Origin: Pyrenula massariospora
Taxonomy: Eukaryota; Ascomycota; Eurotiomycetes; Pyrenulales; Pyrenulaceae
NCBI GenBank assembly: GCA_021030905.1
Contig: JAGFMI010000008.1
Location: 124,001 to 188,000, forward strand
Length of the DNA stretch: 64,000 nucleotides
Reading direction: 5' to 3'
In this document: piece after piece, positions 11,805-20,350 of the stretch
Position numbering within the stretch: position 1 is the first letter of the stretch
Layout: every line of letters begins with the position of its first letter
Notes under the pieces: generated by a model
What the model was told of the DNA's origin: nothing
What the model saw: only the letters and a program-made list of their open reading frames with translations
Databases searched by the model: none
Position numbers and translations under genes: made by a program

Positions 11805-12814
11805 TCTTTCGTGTGGCCCCTTTTCGTGAAAATTTTTCGTCGAGCTCACGTGTTCGAAGCTGCTAAGCACTCAGCATTTTCATGCCTCGACGAATTATCA
11901 TGTCAATATGCATGTTGTCTGGTCTGAACGTCACGCGCTTTCTTGAGAATTATAGTAGGGTTTTGGAGTGGTCTTGGTTTTGCTTTGTTGTGTACATTAT
12001 CAAATAAAAGGACTACACGCTGGTGTCGGTGGGATAGGGTCATGGTATTGATTGCTTGAAAACATGCAAGCAAATCCGGTGGTTTCTTGATAGGTCTAAG
12101 AAGCAAAATGCTTTGTCGAGAGCTGAGCACCGAGTCACGGTACTCTCCAGGAGAGAGCGAATCGTTTCGAATTTCTAGGAAGGGAAGAATAAAAACTACA
12201 AAGAAAATACTTCGAAACATTCATCAAGATGGCCGATGAAGTAGCGCATACTCACAAGGTACAGTCCTGGTATCACTAGGCAGCTGAGACTTAAATCTGA
12301 ATTACAGCAAACCTTGGCCGAAGTACTAAGCGTCAATGTAATCGACCGTATACTTGTTTCGTCCTAGTCTAGATGTCTCAATTTTCTTCTCGCCGATGGC
12401 AGTGCGATCTCACGTCATTCCGATATCAGCCGGGTCGGTCTTTCGTAGAGCTGAACAAAAGCATCTTCGCCGTTAAACAGAAACCGCGATGAACGATGAT
12501 TAAGTCAATACACTCTTCCGCATCCAGCTTTCGTCCGGCCATACTCCTCCCTCAAGCCATGTCGAGCGCCCTTTAAAAATCCACTAACGCCCTACTCCGC
12601 AAAAGTCCCTGAAGCTGTAAGTAGCAGTTAAAAGGTTGACTTCGTACCGTCTCAGGTATTAAAATTCGTCCTACCTACTTCTACCGCGACGCTGTTCTAT
12701 GGTCGTTCCCAGAGAGAGGCTTCTGCACGGCGCAACGCTCCTAACATTACCACCCCGAGCCCAACACTATCCGAGCCGAGCATTGAGGCATTGAGACCTG
12801 ATTTGCTATCCATC
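11805..12814. other. intergenic; possible tiny two-exon ORF
   Basis: No firm gene. At 12229 an ATG in a fair context (AAGATGGCC) opens a ten-codon frame that could splice from GTACAG to TTACAG and continue for 19 codons to a TAG near 12366. It is too short to support as a gene, but the splice signals are clean. The 250 bases before 12815 form the 5' region of the small SPT-subunit gene. Confidence 0.35.
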
Positions 12815-13207
12815 ATGATACGACCACTCCATCGTCTCGAACCGTTTCCTTCCTTCGTCGACATCCCTCCGTCGAACTCCCCAACGCCATCCCCAAGCAT
12901 CTTTTCCCTCGTGACACCTAGTTTTCCACCGCGAAAGCCCCGATTGTCGACTGCCCAGCGTGTTGCCGAGAATCTTCGCAAGCGCTACTACCAATATGAA
13001 GTCACATTCGCTCTGTATATGATGACACCTGGCGAAAAGCTTGTGTTCAATACCTTCGTTCTTACAGTGCTTGGCCTGCTGGCGTATGGATTTTATCGGG
13101 GCCTAGAAGGTTTTCTTCTTCACACGGTCTGCCAACTGATGTTCTACGCGACAGGGTCTAATGAAGGAAGAAGCGCTCTGTGCGGAACAGGGGGTGACGT
13201 TCGGTAG
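12815..13207 (+). CDS. small subunit of serine palmitoyltransferase-like protein
   Basis: Single exon, 130 aa from the first in-frame ATG; an upstream exon cannot be excluded because the frame stays open before it. Residues about 60-95 match the small SPT-activating subunit family (ssSPT/Tsc3-like): RKRYYQYEVTFALYMMTPGEK followed by a hydrophobic helix (LVFNTFVLTVLGLLAYGFY). Such subunits bind serine palmitoyltransferase in the ER membrane and stimulate the first step of sphingolipid synthesis. The N-terminal half is Pro/Ser-rich and probably disordered. The family call rests on the YYQYE...TPGEK signature and the single helix. Confidence 0.8.
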   Translation: MIRPLHRLEPFPSFVDIPPSNSPTPSPSIFSLVTPSFPPRKPRLSTAQRVAENLRKRYYQYEVTFALYMMTPGEKLVFNTFVLTVLGLLAYGFYRGLEGFLLHTVCQLMFYATGSNEGRSALCGTGGDVR

Positions 13208-14352
13208 GAACACGACAACCGCAATTACAATTGGCGCAAGGACTGTCTGAAAAGGAGGTAGTACACATGATACGGCTGTACGAGTTATGATCATAGAGGG
13301 GGTTACGATCGAACACGTTGTGGCATCTGAGAAGCGGCTTTTTCCAATATCAGACGGCTTCCTGGGAATAACGATGTTTTTGATGCGACGGACCAATGAA
13401 TGAAAAGACATTGGTATTCAGGATCTGAAGACGGATAACGGCGCTGACTTCTCAAGAGCAAGGGAATGAAAATTGATCCGGGCAACTTCCCCTCACAAAC
13501 GTGAGCGCAGGTGTGCCCTGTGTGGCCCGGATTTCATTTTCACTCCTTTAGAAGTATGAAAGTCATTTGAGAAAGAAGGACTTTGGGGTGCTTCAACCCT
13601 ACAGAATAAGGAATCGCCGTAGCTGCGGCGACGAGGCTGATGGACAGATCTTCGATTGGGGTGACAGCCTCGGTGGAGATTCGGCAGGGGCAAGGCTAAT
13701 GGGTGCTAATTTTAAGGACGAGTGTCGTCATGCTTCGGGCTGTGACCCGCGGGAAGCTGAGCCTGGCTAGGCACTGGCCCGCGACCCAAGTACCTCGAGG
13801 CGGTCGCACCATCACTATTTGGCTGAAACTACCACAGAGCATGGCAGAAGACTGAATGAAGGTACCACCGGATCAGAAGAACGAGGAAAAAACTTCCACA
13901 TTTGCCTCGTGTCGTAATACGTAAAATTCTATATCGCGACTCGGGTGATAATACTCGCACCGCTAGAAGCCCGCTAATAATGCGCAGTGTCAGGTACCGG
14001 AGCCTGAAAGTGGTGATGGTGAAGATCGTGTGCGGCGGATGCACCCACTAGCCACAGCCAGGGCCATCCTTATTCGCCATTGTGAAAGCGTCCCTGACTC
14101 CCGTTTCAGGTGCTACCCGTAATACAACAAAGACAGCCTGCTCCCTCCTCATCCTTCCACCTTCCATCGCTTGCCTAGAATGCCAGACGCTCGTTCATTC
14201 TCAATCTCGAGTATTTCGACCTTCGTTACTACACCTTTTCTGCTTGCCTTTCACAAAGCGGCGAGCTGACTCGATTTCTCTCTCGAACCTCGCCCTTCAA
14301 CGTCGGCGAATTTTGAAACGACCACTTTTCTCGATCTCCTTAGGTCATCATA
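13208..14352. other. intergenic, nothing recognised
   Basis: Scanned on both strands; open frames are short and lack family signatures or splice-linked continuation. The last 250 bases are pyrimidine-rich, as is common just upstream of fungal start codons. Confidence 0.55.
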
Positions 14353-15977
14353 ATGGCCGCTAACGACTACTACCAAGGCCATCCAACATACGAAAATCAA
14401 CGGCCGCCGCCTGTCTCGAAATACAATGCCTCATATTCCCCGTCCACTCCGTCAGTGTCAGACACAGCACGACCTCCACCGATCCAGACAGACACCTCCT
14501 CAGATATCTCCTCCTATAAACCCTATAAACCCTATTCATACAACTCAGATTATCAGTCGAGTCACCAAACAATAGAATCGCCTGTGGTGTCCGGTGGGAG
14601 ATTACACGACACCGAGCAGTATGCAGATACCATACCCCTTCGCCAACATGGCAAAAAGCCCAGCAGTCGAGATGACTATAATACCGCTTATCCCGGCCCT
14701 CAATCGCCTGAAAGTCAACGTTCTGTTAAAGATAACAATCGCTACACTCAATCCGCGCACAAGAGAGGAGGCTGGTTTAGCGGCAAGATACCATGGTTTG
14801 TCTACTTCGTCAGTCTGGTTCAAATTGCCGTTTTCATTGGCGAAATCGTTAAGAACTGTAAGTGTCAAGGGCACGGGCAAATTCGAAGAGTCCTGACTAG
14901 ATATAGCAACAACGACCGGTTCCCCCATCATGATTCATCCACAGTTCAACCCCATGATCGGCCCGTCTACATACGTTCTCATTCATATGGGTGCTCGATT
15001 CGTTCCTTGCATGAAAAGCGTTCCAGAAATTCAAAACGCCACGGGGGGGATCGACTGGCCTTGTCCAAGAACAACCTCTTCCGACACCAATGACCCTGCA
15101 AATAAATGCGATCTTTCTCAATTGTGTGGTTTTGGTGTTAAAGACCAAAGCCCGAATCAGTGGTTCCGATTCATTATCCCCATGTTCATGCATGCAGGGA
15201 TAGTCCACATTGGATTTAATCTGCTACTTCAGCTCACCATGGGACGTGAGGTTGAGATCTTGATCGGCACAATCCGCTTTGCTTTCGTCTACCTCTGTAG
15301 CGGGATTTTTGGCTTTGTTCTGGGTGGAAACTTTGCAGCTTTGGCGATAGCATCTACTGGTGCCTCTGGCTCGCTATTCGGAATCCTTGCCCTTACGCTG
15401 CTGGATCTCATTTATTCTTGGGGAGAACGACGCAATCCCGCTAAGGAACTCATGTTCCTGATCCTCGACATTGTTATCTCGTTCGTCCTTGGTCTCCTTC
15501 CCGGTCTGGATAACTTTTCTCATATTGGCGGGTTTTTGTGTGGCCTCGTGCTAGGAATCTGCATATTGCATTCTCCCAATATCCTGCGAGAACGGATAGG
15601 ACTTTCAACGCCGTATCAACCAATGGGTTCCCGCTCAGAGGAGGGTGTCAAAGCATTCGCCAAGGGGCCGGCAGGCTTCTTCAAAGGTCGCAAACCGTTC
15701 TGGTGGGCATGGTGGCTCATAAGAGCTGGTGCGCTAGTAGGCGCTCTGATAGCGTTTATCGTACTGGTGAACAACTTTTACAAATACCACAATACTTGCG
15801 GGTGGTGCAAGTATCTGAGTTGTTTGGTAAGTCCGCTATTCTACCCATTTTCGAGCTTCGCTAATGATGTGTCAGCCTGTAAGCAATTGGTGTCAAATTG
15901 GCAATCTCAACCTACAGAAGCATGACAACAATCGACTGCGGAGAGATATGTTAAATTCTCTGGAGACATTGTTCTGA
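14353..15977 (+). CDS. rhomboid-family intramembrane serine protease
   Basis: Three exons: 14353-14857, 14907-15826, 15876-15977; 508 aa. Introns of 49 and 49 nt keep frame. The N-terminal 145 residues are a disordered cytosolic Tyr/Pro/Ser-rich region, followed by the first membrane helix (PWFVYFVSLVQIAVFIGE). The core carries HAGIVHIGFNLLLQ, the catalytic serine motif GASGSLFG (Ser322) and the partner histidine in DNFSHIGGF (His374), so the Ser-His dyad is intact. The last exon encodes a conserved-looking CLPVSNWCQIGNLNL end. The long loop before helix 2 contains Cys residues, as in the eukaryotic secretory-pathway rhomboids, so Golgi or plasma membrane is likelier than mitochondria. Substrates are unknown. 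Confidence 0.92.
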
Positions 15978-16720
15978 GTCAAGATATAGACCCGCAATTC
16001 CCTCAGAGATAGATGTTTATGTCGTCTTTTCGGCTCGCACCGTACTACAGGTGGCAAATTTCTTGCTGATCATTTTACTGGTGACCTGGATTTTCCAGAG
16101 GTGTGCATACTTGCATAGCGACGGCGTTCATCTCTCACTGGGTAGTACTAATGGCTCCAACCAATAAGTTTTGGGATTTAGGACAGCTGGCAGTCAGCCT
16201 TTGAGCTGCGTGATGGATGTCGATCAGTATGAAATATGTATTATATGCAATAGGCAACCGGGCCATAACTATCTAGGCCTTTTTGGTAGACGGTCACAAT
16301 GAACCTCGACGAATTCTATCGATGAAAAAAACGTAATGTCGATAGTACAAACTATACCTGTATATGAACGTAACTATAGGTACCTAGGCACATGAAAGCG
16401 GCGCCGGGTCGAGATTAGGGGTCCAGCCTTGCAGTAGTAGCCCGTTGGACTGATCAGCCAGAGCCTCAGAACTTGCATCTTTAAACTCTACAAGAACCAC
16501 GATTTTGACCTGAAAGGTCCTCTCAGATCCAAGTACACTAAATTTATATCTAATAGTGTCCATCGATTCAATCAGACATCATCACTTGTGCTCTCTACCT
16601 TGAACAGTTCTTCAAGCCAGTCTAACGAAGCGCCCGGATTTTTGCATCATGAACAGGCATCAATTATAGCACGGAGGCTTTTCTTGCCAAACGCACACAT
16701 AAGAACTCGTTAAAGACGAC
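15978..16720. other. intergenic, nothing recognised
   Basis: AT-richer spacer between the rhomboid gene and the DHHC gene. I found no open frame of note and no repeat shared with other parts of the window. Confidence 0.55.
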
Positions 16721-18427
16721 ATGCCACCATTATACTCCTCTCCGTCCTCTTCTCCGATACGCCGTCGCTCCCGAACTCGATCGATTGCTCGAAAGTTGGA
16801 ACGAGCATGTTGTGCCACCGCCACCTATTTCCCCCTAGCCTTCGTATACAGCCTCACCACCTGGGCAGTCTATGTTGAGGCGAGCATTGGACTTACTCGG
16901 CCAGGCAAAAGCATATTTACTGGCCCTCTATTCTCCTTCCTTGGTCTCGCTTTCTACGCCCTTCTCAACGTAAGCTACACAGTAGCCGTCTTCACAGATC
17001 CAGGCTCCCCGTTGGAAGGGCAGGGAAGAGATGGCAAACATGGCACGAAGAAAGGAGGGTACTCCCATCTCCCGACCTCCGAACCCTCACATGTCCCCAA
17101 CCTCCACACGGTCACCGTCTCCTCAACTGGCAGCCCGAGGTACTGTAAGAAATGCATGACCCCGAAGCCAGACCGCACCCACCACTGTAGCACCTGCAAG
17201 CGCTGTGTCCTGAAGATGGATCACCATTGCCCTTGGCTTGCGACGTGCGTTGGCCTTCGAAACTACAAAGCCTTCCTTCTCTTCCTAGTCTACACCTGCT
17301 TGCTCTGCTACGTCTGCTTTGTCGTCTCCGGCGTCTGGGCGTGGACTGAGATCCTCGATGAGGAAACCTACATCGAGACAGCGCTGCCGGTGCAAGTCGT
17401 CCTTCTGGCCGTTATCTCTGGAATTATTGGCCTTGTCCTCACCGGCTTCACCTCCTGGCATCTCTACCTTGCCACCCGGAATCAAACAACCATCGAGGCC
17501 CTCGAGAAAACAAGATACCTGAGCGGAGTCCGTCGCGCTGTCGAGCGCAGCCAACACGACTCCCAGAATCTATCCACCGGCGGCAACGACGGAGGCCAAG
17601 ATCCCGGCATGGCCGAGACCCTCCAACGCGCCGGCCGAAACATCCTCGAGTTCCACGCCAACGCCGTCCCCGGCGCGACGCGCATTGAAGAAGGTGAGGA
17701 GCACTCAAGTCCGCTGCAGTCCCAGCCTCCCTCTCTCCCTCCGTCGCAGCCAAGCTCATCACCTGCCTACGCTTCCCTAGTCCGCCACACCTACGCAGAC
17801 CGCGAGCGTGCCGCAGAGCAGGCCCGGTACGAGGATTACCTGTCAGATCAGGACTCGGCGAGCTTGCCGAATGCTTTTGATCTGGGGTGGAGGGAGAATT
17901 TGAAGCAGCTTTTCGGGGAGAATCTGTTGCTGTGGGGCTTGCCGGTTGGGGAGTTCCGGGGCGATGGGTGGAGGTGGGAGGCTAGTGAACGGTGGAGGAG
18001 AGGGGTTGAGGAGTTGGAGAGGAAGAAGGAGGAGAGGAGGAGGGCAGCGGGAGTGGAGGATGGGGTGATTGAAGGAATGAATGGTGCAGTGCAGAGGGAA
18101 AGAGAGCCACATCCTGGAAGGCAGGTTTGGAGAGGGGATGGAATGGGACTGAGAGGTGGCAGTGGTGGGGGAGATGGGGTGAGTTTGGAGACTTTGGATA
18201 GTAGGAGGAGGGGAAGGAGAAAGGGGAACTGGGATTGGGATAGAGGGGTGGGTGGGGAGATGGAAAGGTTTGAGGTCAGCAGCGTGAGTAGCAGCAGCAG
18301 TGAGAGCGATGATGGCGACGATGACAGTATTGTGGAAGCAAGTAATCGCGGTGCTGCATCCGGAGATGGACGTGACCGGAGGAAAAGGGAGACGGCTGCC
18401 CAGGGGGGTGGTTGGAAGCAGTGGTAA
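16721..18427 (+). CDS. pfa3: DHHC palmitoyltransferase, PFA3-like
   Basis: Intronless, 568 aa. Four predicted membrane helices flank a DHHC cysteine-rich domain at about residues 141-190: CKKCMTPKPDRTHHCSTCKRC, then MDHHCPWLATCVGLRNYKAF, in which DHHC (near 167-170) carries the acyl-accepting cysteine. A TSWHLYL segment in place of the usual TTxE is followed by NQTTIE, as in the family. S-acyltransferases of this type attach palmitate to cytosolic cysteines; yeast Pfa3 acts on Vac8 at the vacuole. Fungal PFA3 proteins also share the long charged tail seen here, about 250 residues rich in Arg/Glu/Gly with a C-terminal Ser-Asp run. The symbol is by similarity; other fungal DHHC paralogues are possible. 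Confidence 0.87.
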   Translation: MPPLYSSPSSSPIRRRSRTRSIARKLERACCATATYFPLAFVYSLTTWAVYVEASIGLTRPGKSIFTGPLFSFLGLAFYALLNVSYTVAVFTDPGSPLEGQGRDGKHGTKKGGYSHLPTSEPSHVPNLHTVTVSSTGSPRYCKKCMTPKPDRTHHCSTCKRCVLKMDHHCPWLATCVGLRNYKAFLLFLVYTCLLCYVCFVVSGVWAWTEILDEETYIETALPVQVVLLAVISGIIGLVLTGFTSWHLYLATRNQTTIEALEKTRYLSGVRRAVERSQHDSQNLSTGGNDGGQDPGMAETLQRAGRNILEFHANAVPGATRIEEGEEHSSPLQSQPPSLPPSQPSSSPAYASLVRHTYADRERAAEQARYEDYLSDQDSASLPNAFDLGWRENLKQLFGENLLLWGLPVGEFRGDGWRWEASERWRRGVEELERKKEERRRAAGVEDGVIEGMNGAVQREREPHPGRQVWRGDGMGLRGGSGGGDGVSLETLDSRRRGRRKGNWDWDRGVGGEMERFEVSSVSSSSSESDDGDDDSIVEASNRGAASGDGRDRRKRETAAQGGGWKQW

Positions 18428-18847
18428 GGATCTGCGACACATGTAGCCGGGATGGCTTGGATTTCCTCGCATTTGGCCGGGTGAGAGGCGTTTGGACTCT
18501 GTTTCTTTCTATGGTGGTGTTTGTTTGTACGAGGGACTCTGCGGGCTGGCTCGAGGAAAACGGGCCGGGATTTGATGTTGGAATGCGGGATATAGATGGT
18601 GGAATATACAAGATCTTGTGAATTGCTGGATACGAATTTGGCTTACGGCTTCTTAATCAAACATTCCTACTCGTATTTACGGCGTTGAATATAGAGCTTT
18701 ACTTGTCTTGATAATGTTGTGCATGGAAGATGGCGCTCAGGTGGATGAGAATCTATCAGAAAAAAGCATTCGTCTAAGTTCCCACTTGTTGAAATGTCAA
18801 GCCCGTGAATTCACTTGCGCCGCTTAATTGTTTGCCCACACTCCCAT
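18428..18847. other. convergent 3' spacer
   Basis: Spacer between the ends of the plus-strand PFA3-like gene and the minus-strand isomerase gene. No gene or repeat seen; it must hold both 3' untranslated regions. Confidence 0.55.
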
Positions 18848-19747
18848 TCAAAGCATCCTCCTTATTCCTTCTTCGCTCTGGATCTGTCTCACGCCACCGT
18901 GCTCTTTATCTAATAACTTCTCCCACCACCCAAACAGCATCGTCTGACATATCAACCGAAACCAAGGCGTGAAAAAGCTCTTGGATTCCACTTCCCCACC
19001 TCGGCTCTCGTCTTCAGCAATCATGGCCTTTAGCTCCGCCGCGTTGACGTACTTCGTGTCTCGGATTTCATTCTTGTTGGTGTCTAGATCGACATCCGCC
19101 TCGATAAAGAGGATGTAATCGATCTCATGCTCGCCCCAGGTCCCGTCTCCGCTTGGGGCCTTGTAGTGGATCCGTGTCAGAAAGTGGAACGCCTCGAGCG
19201 GTACTTGTTCCGGCGGGATGCCGAGCTCATGCTGTAGCTTCCTCTGTGCAGCGCGTTTAACACCTGCGATCGAACTAGGCAGGTCGGAACCTGTTTCCCC
19301 AGGGATGCCCAAGGGGTGCGAGCAGCAGGTATTTGTCCAGAGGTCGGGAAAGGTGATTTTTTCTGAAGCGCGTTGTTGGATGAGCAGGCGGTTGGAGTGT
19401 TTGGGCGAGAAGAGGAAGACGGAAAAGGCGCGGTGGAGGAGGCCACGATCTATGTTGGTCATGAGATGGCAGGTCTTTTTCGAGCCGGACCCGATAGGCG
19501 TGTCAGATGAGGAGAGGACGATGCATACTTCGTCCATTAGGCGGATCTGCTCAGCGTCGTAGCCGCTGAGAGACGGGTCTGCCGTGGACGACGAGGCGGC
19601 ATTCGTAGGCTTGGGACGGTGGGTGGTGGCGAGGGTAGGGTCAACATCGGGGAAGAGAGTATGGACATTAGCCGCAGTGATTTCTGGAGCGGCAGCAGGG
19701 GTGATAGTTGGGATGGATGCCGCGTCGACAGTGATTGTGGTAGACAT
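18848..19747 (-). CDS. idi1: isopentenyl-diphosphate delta-isomerase
   Basis: Intronless, 299 aa. The enzyme interconverts isopentenyl and dimethylallyl diphosphate, supplying sterol, ubiquinone and prenyl-lipid synthesis. Type I (Nudix-fold) hallmarks are present: SVFLFSPKHSNRLLIQQRA, TNTCCSHP at about 138-145 with the active-site cysteine, the Nudix-like AAQRKLQHELGI segment, and the WGEHEIDYILF block with the catalytic Glu at about 206-208. The C-terminal FTPWFRLI segment is also typical. The N-terminal 55 residues are Ala/Thr/Pro-rich and not conserved; they could be a weak targeting sequence or simply a disordered leader. It is divergent from the TRP channel gene, with about 600 bases between the starts. 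Confidence 0.95.
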   Translation of the reverse strand: MSTTITVDAASIPTITPAAAPEITAANVHTLFPDVDPTLATTHRPKPTNAASSSTADPSLSGYDAEQIRLMDEVCIVLSSSDTPIGSGSKKTCHLMTNIDRGLLHRAFSVFLFSPKHSNRLLIQQRASEKITFPDLWTNTCCSHPLGIPGETGSDLPSSIAGVKRAAQRKLQHELGIPPEQVPLEAFHFLTRIHYKAPSGDGTWGEHEIDYILFIEADVDLDTNKNEIRDTKYVNAAELKAMIAEDESRGGEVESKSFFTPWFRLICQTMLFGWWEKLLDKEHGGVRQIQSEEGIRRML

Positions 19748-20350
19748 GTCCGGCGGTGTCCGGGTCCTCGGGTAAAGCGAATACGTGAAGATATTGCGCG
19801 TAGAGCTTGGACGAAGAAGTAGTGTGAGCTTTGGCGTCTCTAAGAGACGATGAACCTTGACAAAGGAAACCCGGAAAAGACGATGCGTCCTGAAAAAGAA
19901 CCACGCAATGAAGGGACTTGAAGTTAACGTAGAGAGGATAGGAATTTTGGAGAGGAGCGTGGGGTAGCGGGTTTATCAGAAATGAGAGTGTGACCACCGC
20001 GGAGTCGACAGGTCCGCGTACAATCTGCTCGGAGGATTTGAGGCGCCAATTGTGCAAAGACTGTGATGCAAAGACGGCTTTGAAGCAATTCCCTTCCGTA
20101 GATTTTGAACGTGGGGTTAAGTTTGCTCGGGCCATGCCGACCCTTGAGCCTGTCGAGGTGTTCCTGGATGGCGGGGCTGTGCGTGTGTTTGGTGACGAAT
20201 TGGAGACTCCCATTCAAAAGTTGGAGACTCTGTCCAGAGTAAAATTCGCCCGCCTGTGGTGGTTGGCCGTTTGGATGCAAACAGCTTTCCACCGCTCTCT
20301 CCGACATTTCGTACACTCATTACAGCCGATTGTTTCGCCATTAGTCTATC
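19748..20350. promoter_or_regulatory. divergent upstream region of idi1 and TRP channel gene
   Basis: Overlapping open frames exist on both strands (about 120-180 codons), but neither shows a family signature, so I read them as chance frames. By position it holds the promoters and 5' untranslated regions of both genes. Confidence 0.45.

Noticed and set aside
14513-14545. Telomere-like CCCTATAAACCCTAT repeats
   Set aside because: They are in-frame codons (YKPYKPYSYNS) in the rhomboid N-terminal tail, not CCCTAA telomeric repeats.
17843-18472. 209-codon minus-strand Pro/Leu/Ser-rich frame
   Set aside because: Antisense to the purine-rich tail of the DHHC gene; low complexity and no signature.
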